DNA of 44,275 bases from Dunaliella salina (GCA_002284615.2 MU069641.1:293730-338004), one strand, 5' to 3'. Counted from the first letter of the stretch, positions 9,592 through 20,114 are shown. Made by a program: numbers and translations. Notes: generated by a model from the sequence alone, not told the origin.

Positions 9592-9712
9592 CATTCTCTT
9601 TTTCATACCTTGTGGTGGAGGGGGCACACGGCTCTCTTTTGAGCCAATGTGTCTCCTTTTCCTTAATTGATGTAGGGAGGGTTTCTCTGCCTACGTAGTT
9701 TTTCTTTTCTGG
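7929..9712 (+). mobile_element. 5'-truncated retrotransposon copy C4 with intact C-terminal frame
   Basis: Similarity to the other copies begins near 7929 (GTGCCAAGCCAATCCAGT), just before RNase H, and runs through the stop codon to the tail. The tail has the block 'CCTTAATTGATG', the stem-loop at 9672-9694 and a TTTTC run ending at about 9712. The frame is uninterrupted, unlike most other copies, which suggests a recent insertion. No target duplication was clear at the ends. Confidence 0.88.
9672..9694 (+). other. Conserved 3'-tail stem-loop of the retrotransposon
   Basis: Arms GTAGGGAGGG and CTCTGCCTAC flank a TTT loop. The stem has ten positions with one constant G-G mismatch. Equivalent hairpins lie in other tails at 1047-1070, 2220-2242 (-), 5964-5986, 21883-21905, 32133-32155, 36956-36978 (-), 43289-43313 (-) and 44149-44171 (-). 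Such a hairpin followed by a simple repeat is the signal recognised by the reverse transcriptase in stringent-type LINEs. That role is inferred here. Confidence 0.7.
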
Positions 9713-10425
9713 AAGAGGTCGATCAAATGCATCTTGATCTGCATGCACAGTTGGTGAGTGAGAGAGAGCGAGCATAGGAGGGTTGATTATTTGCCTCCTT
9801 CCCCAGTGCACCTTGGAAATCAGTCCTCATCCTCAAGATGTTCCAATTTCACAGCCATGGAATCAAGCAAATGAAATCCTGAACCTCGAATAAGTGCGTG
9901 CTTTAGTGAATGCTAAGTCTGTGTCAAATGATGTTGGCGAGAGCATGTTGCTGCAAACAATGCCAGTGCATGCAGAGTATATGAAAGCAGTGTCTCTGGA
10001 GCATCAGTGCAAGCAGTATCACTGTAATGTCAGTTAACTCACTCTGTTTCAATGCAAAATCAAAAGCAGTGCAAGCAGTGTTCAGGGAAAATAAAAAACA
10101 GTGCAATGTCAGTGCAAGCATATCCAACAAGCAAACTCAAAGCAAGCAGTGTCCAGGCAAAATAAAAAGCTGTAAAAGAAAATCCAGCGCAATGTCTAGG
10201 CGTTGTAAGCTTGCTGTTTGTGCCAGTAGTGCCTGTGCAGACATTTTCTGTAAGAGCAATGCTAGAGCATGTCAGGATAAACAAGTAATGCTAGCGCAAG
10301 CAGCGCCTGTGCAGGCACCTCCTGGGACAACAACTCCAGAGCGAGCATTGTCTGCAAAAATTGTCCTGTCCAATGTCAAAATGTCTGTGCTGAATTGCCA
10401 ATGTCTGTGTCTAAAATCCTAGCGC
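9713..10425. repeat. GCAAGCAGTG-rich degenerate repeat region
   Basis: From about 9930 the sequence repeats variants of GTGCAAGCAGTGT, CAATGTCAGTGCAAGC and GGAAAATAAAAA. This generates a compositionally odd 131-residue frame (10027-10422) rich in Ser, Lys, Cys and Gln that I do not accept as a gene. The stretch 9713-9930 shows nothing recognisable. Confidence 0.5.
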
Positions 10426-10685
10426 GTTTGTTTCAAGGTCATTACAGAGACAAGAAGTGAGAGCTAAGGCAACTCATTCACACACCCCAGTGCCACCTCA
10501 GCCGGCACACCTACTTTGGGTTCAAGTCACAGCTCATCACTACAACCAATCCATGACCGCTACCCATTACAGCATGCAGATTTTCCTTGTGTCCCTACGT
10601 TGAAGCCCTCTGCCCACCTTGGTGTCTGACCCATGATACTATCCCGGACATAAATAATTAGCCACTTAGCACCATTGGAACTCAC

Positions 10686-10970
10686 CGCTAAGGCAGTGAA
10701 AGCCAGTGCCTTAAACATCATGATTGGCATGCCAATGACCTGCATGGTCTGCAGGTTGACCATCCCGCCAAAGGTGTCTGCCAAACACAGCAAAAACGGT
10801 AGGTTGTCGAACGATTTGCTGACCCTGCCATACGAGGTGCTCTTCCGGTCTGCTCCCAGAATCTGCATGCACCAGTTCTTCAGGGGTGCCATCTCGCGAG
10901 CCATCAGCTTCTGCTGTTTGTTCTTCCTGGGTGCAGGCAGCAGGTTTGTGACCTTTGCAGCCAACAGGTA
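10686..10970 (-). CDS. Possible unassigned exon
   Basis: On the minus strand an open frame reads AAKVTNLLPAPRKNKQQ, then MAPLKNWCMQIL, YGRVSKSFDNLPFLL and ADTFGGMVNLQTMQVIG, ending at TTAGCG followed by GTGAGT, a good splice donor just after 10686. Mixed hydrophobic and charged residues look protein-like, but I do not recognise a family. It may be an exon of a host gene or of a transposon. The opposite strand is also open over 10675-10971, so coding on either strand is uncertain. No neighbouring exon was found. Confidence 0.3.
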
Positions 10971-11012
10971 GGTCTCCCACTGCGAGCAAGCAGGCAGGTT
11001 TGGAATTTAGGG

Positions 11013-11186
11013 TGAATGGGCAGTGTGAAACAAGTACACGATGCTATAATGACTTGTCTAACTCATTGCGTCACTTAGCGACTCATTCATAACCCTCAGT
11101 GAATGGGCATTGCGAAACAAGTACCCGATGCTATAATGACTTGTCTAACTCATTGCGTCACTTAGCGACTCACTCATAACCCTCAC
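11013..11186. repeat. Tandem duplication, 87-bp unit
   Basis: Two copies, 11013-11099 and 11100-11186, both begin TGAATGGGCA and end AACCCTCA. They differ at only a handful of positions, so the duplication is recent. Each contains ATGCTATAATGACTTGTC and GCGTCACTTAGCGACTCA. No coding content is seen. Confidence 0.85.
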
Positions 11187-11530
11187 AGGCAGTGGAAAGA
11201 AGCCAGTGGAAAAGAGTATTCAGGGCAGCATACAAGAGTTCAAGGGTTCAGCTGGAAAAAGCAATCAGGGCAGCATGAAAGAAGGCAGCATGGAGAGCAT
11301 AATGAGGGGCCTTAAAGAAGGCTATGTTTGATGAGCATTACCAGGCTTATCAGTGGCTTTCCATGGCTTTCCAGTTGGCAAGCACACAGGCTTGCCAGGT
11401 GCATTGCTGTGAAATTGGGCACCTATGCCATATTTGCAGAGCAATACCAGGCTTATCAATGGCTTTCCATGGCTTACTAGCAATTTGACTGCAGCATTTA
11501 TGTGAATAGCGTTACCAGGCTTGCCACAGG

Positions 11531-12189
11531 CAGGGTTGCACGCCACGGTCACGCCACGGCCACGCCACGGCCACACCACGGCCACGCCACGGAATTTAAA
11601 ACGTGGCGTGGCAGTTGCTACAAATGTTGTCTCTGTATGCATGCCTATGTGCACTCAACTGTGCTTGTATGTGCACAGCTGTGTGCATTTGCACCTGCAG
11701 CCCTGTGTGTGCATGTATGTGTGCATGCATAGATGTGCATTGCAAGTACCCAGAAGTGGGCCCACCTCATTCTCAGCGCGCTGCCTCTTCCTGGCAGCAC
11801 CCGCTTGTGCAAGCTGTGCATCCAAGTCCTGCATGGGCTTCAGGTCTGATGGGGAGTTATACTTGGAACAGGGCTTGATGCCTTTGCTCTTCAGCCTGAG
11901 TATGTGGGCTCTGAGCCTGTCCGCTGAACAAGTCCACTTGTCTCCGCAGCCTAAGCACGTCCATTCCTTGTGCTTCTGGTTCGAGTTGTTACTTCTGTAG
12001 TACTCTTCGTCGGTATCAACACTCATTATATAATCACCATTGTATGTGCTCAGGCCTCTGTGGGAGCAGAGACCTCTGCTCGTCGATCTGGCTCAGAAAC
12101 GTTGCCGTGGCCGTGGCCGTTCCCGTTGCCACGCCACGGCAACGCCACGCCACGAAATCATGCCCGTGGCAACGTGGTGTGCAACCCTG
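11531..12189 (-). mobile_element. Short hAT element 2 with BED finger and 8-bp target duplication
   Basis: The element begins CAGGGTTGCACGCCACGG and ends GCAACCCTG. Its flanks are a perfect 8-bp duplication, GCCACAGG at 11523-11530 and 12190-12197. It is homologous along its length to the element at 6239-6885 but inserted in the opposite orientation, with the same GCCACG-rich subterminal repeats, the same TGCATG-rich part and the BED frame on the minus strand. It carries no transposase core, so it would need an enzyme supplied elsewhere. Confidence 0.9.
11655..12026 (-). CDS. BED-type zinc finger of hAT element 2
   Basis: A 123-residue frame begins MSVDTDEEYYRSNN and contains EWTCLGCGDKWTC, SADRLRAHIL and KSKGIKPCSKYN, the zinc ligands expected of a BED finger, then DLDAQLAQAGAARKRQR, a basic stretch that could bind DNA or direct nuclear import. 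The frame then runs into a Cys/His-rich tail encoded by TGCATG repeats, which is probably not meaningful protein. hAT transposases carry such a finger at the N terminus, followed by an RNase H-like core and dimerisation region. Both are missing. The frame here is continuous, while the sister copy at 6395-6793 has a one-base loss. Confidence 0.6.
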   Translation of the reverse strand: MSVDTDEEYYRSNNSNQKHKEWTCLGCGDKWTCSADRLRAHILRLKSKGIKPCSKYNSPSDLKPMQDLDAQLAQAGAARKRQRAENEVGPLLGTCNAHLCMHTYMHTQGCRCKCTQLCTYKHS

Positions 12190-12623
12190 GCCACAGGCTT
12201 ACAATGCTCACCGAATCGGCAAGTTAACGCTTAATGGCAAACTTACCAAGCTTTAAAAAAAAAGCCTTACCAAACTCAGATGACCAGCTGATTACGCTGG
12301 ATTACCAAAACGCTGGATTACCAAAACAGAAGGCCAAGGCTTGCCATCTCGCCTACCAGTCTGGTAGGCGAACAGTAAGCCTGGTAAGAGGGGTCGGTAA
12401 TGCTTTCCGACATTCCGACGCTACCCCAGAACCAGCACTTGTAGAGCCCACACATTTGCCTGCCCTGCCTGACCGCAGTGTGAACTCCCATGAACAGGAA
12501 AGAAATATGCAACGCGTAGCGCCTACCCAACCCGTTGAAACCTCTCCAATTAGCCAAACTTTTTCTAGCAATGTCAATGCCTCACACCAAGGCCAACTCA
12601 GCCACTCCATGGAAAAAGTAGAT

Positions 12624-13380
12624 AAATTGAAAATCATGACCATAAATGTCAGAGGCCTCTTTAAGAGTCAATGGGATCTCCACCATATCATAGCCACCCA
12701 CAATCCTGACACTTTAGTTCTTACCGAGACCAAACTCCGCTTGAATAATAAACCCTGCACCTGGATGGAATCACTCTTCAAAATTTACAAATACTGGTCA
12801 GCTTTCGACAAAACTGGTGGCACCACTATTTGCATTCGCAACACCTTAGCCCTAGCCACTCACTGCACTCCAGCCTGCCTTTAACTTAACTTTAAGGGAA
12901 GAATTGCCTCTGTCATACTCAAAGGAACCGACACTAATCCCCTCCTGCTTGGCACCTACTGGCCATCTGGCAGCTCTCATGAAGCTCTCACTGACAGGAT
13001 CAAAATGCAACAGCACATCAAGACTTTGCTGGACACCCATAGCAATTGCACCCCTCTGATGATTGGGGACATGAACGCTACGGTTCAATATACTGACCGC
13101 ACCAGCAATGTGTCCTACCATGCTGACATAATGCACCGTGAGTTCCTTCTCTCTAACAATCCATCCCCCTGCAAGGAAGACACCTGCAGACCCTGGACCC
13201 ACTACCAAGCTACTGGCAAAGACGTCCATAACAATACATGCTACACACATGGCCGCATCGATGATGTCATATTACCCTTTGAGTGTGCCTGTAATACCCC
13301 CCCCATGTTACACTGATGAGCTAGGCTCTCTCAGCAATCATGTCCCACTCATTGCCGACATACCTCTAAGCGCCCTTAGC
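12624..13380 (+). pseudogene. Apurinic-type (APE) endonuclease domain of copy C5
   Basis: The domain is spread over frames 12234-12884, 13005-13316 and 13138-13620. Motifs in order are KIMTINVRGL (Asn), LVLTETKL (Glu), GTYWPSG (Tyr region), LMIGDMNATV (Asp and Asn), GRIDDVI and LSNHVPLIADI (His). These are the signatures of the exonuclease III-like endonuclease that nicks target DNA in most LINEs. The usual SDH triad element reads SNH here, so the catalytic Asp is Asn in this copy. A stop after ATHCTPACL and a frameshift near 13310 inactivate it. About 70 residues of Pro/Ser/Gln-rich sequence precede the domain. Confidence 0.75.
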
Positions 13381-14399
13381 ATCCGCATTCCTTTTCTTAA
13401 AGAAGCACAAATTGTCTGTCAGAGCCCAAAGAAAGTCCTTGTCCGCCCCATCTCGGACTCAGACAGGACAACTTCTGCGCATTCCTTGCAAGACCCAGCG
13501 CATGGGGTCCCCCAAAATCTTGAAAAGTTGCTTCAAACCCTTGACCCAGCCTGTACAGAAGCCATTAAGTTTCTAGATAATCTTAAAAACACACCTGCCA
13601 AACAAACCAAAAAAACTTGAGACACTCTGCAATGAACCGGCCTTTGATACAGTTGAAACTCTGGCAGAAGGCATCTCTAGCCTCATTCACTCTTCTTACC
13701 AAGTAGCCTTGAAAGTGTGCAACACAAAAACTATCTCCTCAGACCACAACCATTACAGCCCAAGGACTACAAGCAATAAACGGCGCAACCTGAAAAAGAA
13801 GCTTCCGATGATCAGGAACATCCAGTCTCAGCTGACCTCCCTTGCCATCAACACAACTGACTGCACCTCCACCATTTTGAAGCAAAATAGGGGAAATGCG
13901 AATCTCAGTAAAGCCATCTCCAAACTTAACAGCCTTCAACTGGAAATACCTCCTCTTTCACAACTACAAGAGCTCTCTGAGAGCGCTAGACAAGCCATAA
14001 CTTACATAGATGAAACATGCAAAAAAAACAACTTCAGCATTGCTCATAAAAAGATGCAAAAAACAATCAACACAAACCCCAAACAAGCTCACAATAAAAT
14101 CTTCAAAGACAAAAGTTCGCAACCAAGAACAGGTCTCCAAGCACTCCGAGATCCAGAGGCCCAGAGGCAGGTAATATTGAAACTGAACCAACCAAGCAGA
14201 CAGAAATTGTTGAACACTGTTACACACAGGCTATGAAGGCAGTAAATATTAAACATGGCAAATATCTTCCACACGAAGCCCCTCGTAATTATCCCTGGTA
14301 GCAGACCAATCATTCTGCCCCTGTGCCAGACCCATTAACTCTAAAATCAAGGATCACACAAGACAAATCGGAAGGGTAGGATCAAAGAGACTGGCTCCA

Positions 14400-15690
14400 T
14401 TCCAAAATCATGGACAAAAGTACCTTTAATGGATGCATCAAAACCCTCAGCAACAACAAATCTCCAGGGCCAGATGGCATAGTGAATAGGATCCATAGAA
14501 TGCTCTCCCCCGAAATCCAAGAGAGCATTCATAAGCTCTTCATCATCATGTGGGCCACGCGCCTCACCCCGAGACTATCCTCAATGACAAAAACAAAGGA
14601 GAAGAGACAGACATATCCTCCTACAGACCCATTGGTCTAGCCAACACGCTTTACAAGCTCTGGACGCGCATGGTTACTAACACTCTCTATGAGTATGCAG
14701 AAGCACACTCCCTCCTGAGCTCTACACAAGCTGGCTTCCGGAATCAAAAAAATACTATTCACCAACTCCAGAATGTCATCATGGGGCTTGAAGATGCCAA
14801 AATGTTCAGAAAAGACATCTATGCTTTCATTGTAGACTCCACCTCAGCCTTCAATACTACTGACCATGACAGGATGCTCTGGATTATGTACGATTTAGGC
14901 TTCCCCACTGATGCCATAGACACCGTCAAAAACCTATTTGAAAATGCCACTACTCAAGTGAAACTGCCCTCAGGGGCTAGCACTAAGCAAATTCACGTTG
15001 AAAGAGGTACAATTCAAGGTGATACACTCCCACCCTTTCTCTTTCTCCTCTACATGGAGCCTCTCCTGCGTTGGCTGCATGTCGGGGGTCGCGGCTACAA
15101 ACATGGATGTGTCCCAGGCCAAACCACCACCGACAACCACCTTGCAAATAACCTTAGTAGCGCTGCCTTTGCTGATGACCTCCTCTGTCCAACTAGCACA
15201 ATACAAGACCTGAAAGCACAAGCCAGAAAGCTCACCCTCTACTCTGACTGGGCCGCACTCATTGTTTCCGGCAGTAAGACTGAAGCTGCCGGTATTCTAC
15301 ACAGCTATCCCAGAAAAGACCACAATAGGGTGACTCCTTCACAAGCACTCCATCAAAGACTGCAGGAAAACATAGAAATCCAAGGATAGAAGGCCCAGTT
15401 CCTCGCATCAAGTGAGCCCTTCCTCAATCTTGGAGTTCAAATGACATTGGACCTTAACTGGAAGCACCAGATTCAGCGTATGACTTATAACCTCAAAAAT
15501 AAGCTGGATAATCTTGAAGCATCCTATGCATCCTCACGCCAAGTGCTAAACATAGTCCGCACAGCCATAATCCCTAGCCTTGTTTACTCTTTTGCAGTAA
15601 CTCCCTGCACCCCTACTGACCTTATTTAAGGTATATAATCTGGGACACCATGATAGACAGAATGGTCAAACACAAACACAAACTCTGGAA
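14400..15690 (+). pseudogene. Reverse transcriptase domain of copy C5
   Basis: Frames 14410-14640, 14550-15389 and 15441-15629 together carry the non-LTR RT blocks: NNKSPGPDGI, ISSYRPIGLANTLYKLW, STQAGFRNQKNT, motif A FIVDSTSAFN, motif B GTIQGDTLPPFLF, motif C AFADDLLC, motif D GSKTEAAG and motif E LNLGVQMTLDLNWKHQI. The active-site Asp pair of FADD and the Asp of motif A are present. Motif B has PP where SP is usual. Frameshifts lie near 14560 and 15390. The thumb region runs into the assembly gap at 15698. This enzyme copies the element RNA at the nicked target. Confidence 0.85.
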
Positions 15691-15697
15691 AAGCACA

Positions 15698-16387
15698 NNN
15701 NNNNNNNNNNNNNNNNNNNNNNNNNNNNNNNNNNNNNNNNNNNNNNNNNNNNNNNNNNNNNNNNNNNNNNNNNNNNNNNNNNNNNNNNNNNNNNNNNNNN
15801 NNNNNNNNNNNNNNNNNNNNNNNNNNNNNNNNNNNNNNNNNNNNNNNNNNNNNNNNNNNNNNNNNNNNNNNNNNNNNNNNNNNNNNNNNNNNNNNNNNNN
15901 NNNNNNNNNNNNNNNNNNNNNNNNNNNNNNNNNNNNNNNNNNNNNNNNNNNNNNNNNNNNNNNNNNNNNNNNNNNNNNNNNNNNNNNNNNNNNNNNNNNN
16001 NNNNNNNNNNNNNNNNNNNNNNNNNNNNNNNNNNNNNNNNNNNNNNNNNNNNNNNNNNNNNNNNNNNNNNNNNNNNNNNNNNNNNNNNNNNNNNNNNNNN
16101 NNNNNNNNNNNNNNNNNNNNNNNNNNNNNNNNNNNNNNNNNNNNNNNNNNNNNNNNNNNNNNNNNNNNNNNNNNNNNNNNNNNNNNNNNNNNNNNNNNNN
16201 NNNNNNNNNNNNNNNNNNNNNNNNNNNNNNNNNNNNNNNNNNNNNNNNNNNNNNNNNNNNNNNNNNNNNNNNNNNNNNNNNNNNNNNNNNNNNNNNNNNN
16301 NNNNNNNNNNNNNNNNNNNNNNNNNNNNNNNNNNNNNNNNNNNNNNNNNNNNNNNNNNNNNNNNNNNNNNNNNNNNNNNNNNNNNNN
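15698..16387. other. Assembly gap (690 N)
   Basis: This run of N separates the reverse transcriptase thumb from the linker of copy C5. Its true length is unknown, and any open frames spanning it are artefacts. Confidence 1.
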
Positions 16388-17145
16388 GTATCAACAACAC
16401 ACATGTGAGCGGCCTTACCAACACAAGCACGGGTGGGGAACAGCCCCCCCACACCCAGGTTTTCCAACTAACAAGCCCCCAACCCAACTTTATCCCCCCC
16501 ACTCAAGCAGTGCCACCGCCACAGCCTCACTCCACATCTTACTACACCCATGAACACACCGGACGCCGCCTCAGACGTAAAGCCAATCATCCTACACCCA
16601 TCAGTTGTCCTGAAACACAACAAGATGTTAACACCATGCATGGAAGTAGAATCGCTGGAGGAGCCACTCAGCAAAAGAACTCGCTCCAATTCTACACTAA
16701 GCATCACTCCTACACAAGCACTTCACCCCTCTGAATACGTACCCACTGCAAGCCTGGATGCTCTGGCTCCTGCTGAACAAGGTAATACTGCAGAAGGGCC
16801 CCCAAGCAAACGCACACGGTCAGCCTTGAGAAATACCCCCTCTTCCACATCCCAACTCAGCCAATCTAGCCAAATGATAGATGCGCACATGCTTGTCTGA
16901 GCACTGCTCACCATACCATTACACATCTTAACTCCCCTAGCACAAACCACCAACAGCAGACGGATGACTGTCTCGACCCTCAGTCTCAAACTCATACTCC
17001 GCTCAGCCTAAATACCCAAACAAACGAACCCAGAAAGAAAAGGCAACAATTGCTCCTCACAGACAGAGAAATCATTTCCCCAGCTATCCACTCTCTAAGC
17101 TCGCCCTCCCAAGGCTCAAAAGTCTGGAACTATAGGAAAACATAG
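16388..17145 (+). pseudogene. Low-complexity linker of copy C5 with basic motifs
   Basis: Frames 16405-16734 and 16550-16900 are rich in Pro, Ser, Thr and Gln. Two similar blocks, PLSKRTRSNSTL and PPSKRTRSALRNT, look like an internally duplicated basic signal that could act as a nuclear localisation motif. A further basic stretch RKKRQQLLLTDRE follows near 17030. No enzyme motif is seen. Its place between the reverse transcriptase and the PHD finger, on the same strand, suggests a disordered connector of the polyprotein. It could instead be the start of a second open frame. Confidence 0.45.
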
Positions 17146-17390
17146 CTGAGAAACTTGCTAAAGGGACTACTGCTAGCCATGCCATCAGTTCTATCTTATC
17201 ATGATTTAGATATTACTTACATAGATGATTGGAGAATTTTTGCGGAGAACAAAAGAGAACAATCAAGCTCCCCCACCCACCTCCAAGTGCAATACCATAC
17301 CCATTACGCCTATGGTAATTGAAAAATGGGCCCTAACACTTTTCAAACAACCTTGTGCCTGAAGATGTCTCATTTGCTGCTCGGGCTGAT

Positions 17391-17645
17391 ATTGAGTGTG
17401 CCTGCTGCCAAATATGCAATTACTACCAAAGTTATTAGGCTGGAACCTTGGAGCATCCACTTCCTGATATGTTTGTCTGTGATGTGTGCCACCGGACATA
17501 CCATTGGGAATGCATGAAGGAGCTTGGATGCTACTCGGATGAACAAAGACAAGAAATTGCAACAGCTTACACATGGGCATGTCCCGCCTGTGCAAGCCTA
17601 AATGATGCCCCAGAAATTGAAAGAGAGCAACAGACTAAACAATAA
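17391..17645 (+). pseudogene. PHD-type zinc finger of copy C5
   Basis: The frame ending at 17645 reads IECACCQICNYYQ, then PLPDMFVCDVCHRTYHWEC, then TAYTWACPACASLN. The order C-x2-C, C-x2-C, H-x2-C, C-x2-C with a Trp two residues before the last pair is that of a C4HC3 PHD finger, a fold that usually reads histone H3 tails. The matching remnant in copy C3 (about 4990-5130, minus) keeps CDTCPRTYHWKC. PHD fingers are known in the first open frame of some LINEs. Here the finger sits after the reverse transcriptase and before the methyltransferase-like region. It may guide the element to chromatin, which is an inference. Confidence 0.7.
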
Positions 17646-17720
17646 CTCAGGAGGATCACTTGGAAGCCCTCCTGGGAATCAGAAGATCTGCAGGAGACAT
17701 GGCCCAAATTTAAAGAGTGC

Positions 17721-18840
17721 TTGCTTAAGTTCGAAGCACAACAGAGCGTGCCAAACCTCTCAACACCCACAGCAGATTCTACCCTCCCAAATCTTGAAAG
17801 ACAGGGCTTTAGAAAACTTAATGAAACCAATGTATGGCAGCAGAAAATGGACAAAGAATTGCGCAACAAAATCACATTTGATATAAACCCCACTAATCCA
17901 CAAGCAAACATAAAACCTACAGGCTCATGTGAATATTGGCTGTGCGAGGTTGACCTCGTGAAGTACACGGATCAGCAATCCCCTTATTNAGCATCATCTG
18001 ACACAGGATCCCACAGCCATTCCCCTCCCACTCCTTCCCCCCTCATTCTCCCAGAAATATACTCGGCGCACATGGCTTGCATTTACAACACGCAAGGCAA
18101 GTGTGTTGGTTTGATATCCCCGAACCACTTCCAAATCCTCTACATGGCTTTNTATGGGGCCAAGCTTGCTGGCATGCACGAGAAAATAACACCAGCTCCT
18201 GGCAGCTTTGCTACTGAGCTGCAAGGGCTTCTTTCCCGGCAAATCCATGCTTGAAAGAAAGTACTCTAGCAAGAAGATCAAAGACTCTTTCTCGCGAGCC
18301 CTTCCAACTCACATTCATACTGCCCTCCAAAAATGGGCTTTGGTAACCCAAGAAAAAATGGCCTCCCCACTAGATCACAACCCACAATACCAGAATTATT
18401 GGAGTGCGCACTCACGAGACACTCTTTTTGGTGCTATGCATAATGCCTTCTCATCTAAATTCTCAGGCTTCTCAGTCTGCCATCCCATTTATGATGAGGG
18501 AATCATGACCCAGCTTTGCAACATGCCATTTACTCTGCCATCCACAACAAAGAAGCTACTGCTACATTCATGTTCCTTCCGGCTTGGAATAAGGACTTGA
18601 TAACCAAGTCCTGCTCCAAACTTGTCACTGCCTATCCCCACCTCTGTAACGACCTCTGCACCATACCTCGCAAAAAACTTGGTTTCAGTGTCCCTCAATC
18701 CTGCCCTAACCGAGAGATACCTCTACCTCAGCATACCTGCGACCTTCGTATCTTTGCTATTTGGAAAACTGCAGCTCGGGTTCATCTCAACAACCATAAC
18801 AAAGACTGGCTACATGGCCTGAAAGGAGATTTGAAAGAAG
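17721..18840 (+). pseudogene. PCIF1-like methyltransferase domain of copy C5, frameshifted
   Basis: Three frames (17721-18254, 18208-18600, 18516-19259) join with single-base shifts near 18238 and 18510, judged against the open copy C7. In order: YWLCEVDLVKYTDQ, HFQILYMA, ALPTHIHTALQKWALV, EKMASPLDHNPQYQNYW, TLFGAMHNAFSSKFSGFS, VCHPIYDEGIMTQ and ATFMFLPAWNKD. This parallels the PCIF1/CAPAM adenine N6-methyltransferase family, whose equivalent blocks are an E-x-FASPLN strand, FG..., GSF-x2-NPPF and a hydrophobic strand ending IPEW. The catalytic NPPF is replaced by CHPIY, so methylation activity is doubtful. The two shifts make this copy inactive. Confidence 0.6.
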
Positions 18841-19034
18841 CCACACAGTGGAAGCTGACGACTGTCAGCAGCCACCCTGTCCTAAATTCCATGCATGCTC
18901 ACATGCCAGGTTTCAATAGACTGGAACGCCTCCCATTGGACAAACAACACGCCTCCAAACACCCTAAAAATCCACACATGATCGTCCAAGAAACAGACTC
19001 GGTGCCCAGCCAATCCAGTGCTATTCGAACTCTC

Positions 19035-19222
19035 AAAGTTGCTGATTGGAGGACATGGGCATACACAGACGGCAGCTGCCTTGTCCATAACAATAAGCAA
19101 GAAATTGGAGCAGGCGTCTACTGCCCGTCCACTGACAGCAAGAACTGTGTAGAACCTAACGGTGCTGGGATTACTAAAACTTTCACTAGAGCTGAATTGG
19201 CAGCAATTGCTGCTGCTATCAT
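19035..19222 (+). pseudogene. RNase H of copy C5, 5' half
   Basis: The frame that began at 18516 enters RNase H at DWRTWAYTDGS and continues through GAGVYCPSTDS and TRAELAAIAAAIMT, keeping the first Asp and the Glu. It is then cut at 19225 by the hAT-type insertion. The domain resumes at 20123 with TKYAGIASDSL-like codons, exactly as in the intact copy at 7909-9591. Confidence 0.8.
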
Positions 19223-19225
19223 GAC

Positions 19226-20114
19226 TAGGGTGCGAGGTATACTAGTATATGGGATTTAAAAGCAGTATATACTAGTATATACATAGTATGTAGTATATAC
19301 TAGTCCACAAGGACACCACTTCTCCATGGGATTACGTTTTTGACCCCTAAAAATCCACTGCTGATATTTTTGAAATGAAATATTGAGCCAAAAGTTGTGA
19401 GGTAAGGCATCAGATCATCCGTACACACCCGAACATCTAAAGAATAGTCAACCTGCACAAAGAGCTGTCAAAACTGGAACCGGGTTCAAGGTTTCTTACG
19501 TTTAATAACTACTGGTTTCCCAAGCTTGCTTTTAAACTTTTGGAGCCCTCAGCTTGCAATCAAGCCACGTGGGCTTCATGCCCATGCAAAATGAGATGTG
19601 ACGTTTGACAACCTAGGAGCGATTCGCTCAGCTTACTTAGCTTGCATGGACAGGCCCGTTGGGCTGCATGCTCATGCAAGTGCTCATGCAAATGAGAACT
19701 TTTGCTATTTGATGAGCTCGAAGAATTTGACTGAGCAAATGTTGTCCTTCAGCCTGTTGTCCTTCAGCCCTTGCACCTCAGTGCACAAGGCTCCCCTGGC
19801 TCCTCAAAATGAAGTTCAAAGCTCTGCTTGTGCTTGTGCTCTTTGAGCTGATCATCTGCTAATGCCTGCAAGCATCAGACTGTGAGTTTCTCAACCAAGA
19901 TGCGACCACTTTCCCTCCACTTGACGTCAATTTGGGTGCCATCTTTATTTCTGTACTTATTTCCGACTATTTACTTCACACGACGCGCAAAATTTGCACT
20001 GAGCTCACGAACTCAGCGCTCTGAGTTTCTGAGTTCGAAACTGTATACTAGTATACGACCCCCCATATACTAATATATACTGTAGTATACAGTATATACT
20101 GACCTCGCACCCTA
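19226..20114. mobile_element. Non-autonomous hAT-type transposon (889 bp) inside RNase H
   Basis: The terminal inverted repeats are TAGGGTGCGAGGT (19226-19238) and its exact reverse complement at 20102-20114. They begin T-A-G-G-G, within the hAT end consensus. The flanks are a perfect 8-bp duplication, ATCATGAC (19218-19225 and 20115-20122). Removing the element and one duplicate restores the RNase H sequence of the other copies. Subterminal regions carry repeated GTATATACTAG palindromes, possible transposase binding sites. Near 19990-20040 GAACTCAG and CTGAGTTC form a further inverted repeat. No transposase frame is present. Confidence 0.92.

Larger units (their letters stand above)
11331..12410. 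repeat. TACCAGGCTT repeat region split by hAT element 2
   Basis: Units beginning near 11334, 11442 and 11510 share TACCAGGCTTATCA and GGCTTTCCATGGCTT. After the inserted hAT element the motif recurs from 12198 to 12410, partly inverted (AAGCCTGGTAA) and with TTACCAAACGCTGG-like blocks. This looks like one older interspersed or foldback repeat into which the hAT element jumped. Its exact ends and class are not clear. Confidence 0.45.

Noticed and set aside
10027..10422. 131-residue Ser/Lys/Cys-rich protein
   Set aside because: It is generated by degenerate GCAAGCAGTG repeats and has no recognisable domain.
12040..12256. Arg/Gly-rich and Arg/Pro-rich frames at the end of hAT element 2
   Set aside because: They come from the GCCACG/CGTGGC subterminal repeats of the transposon.
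15622..16502. Long open frames of 250-280 residues on both strands
   Set aside because: They span the run of N at 15698-16387 and consist almost entirely of undetermined residues.
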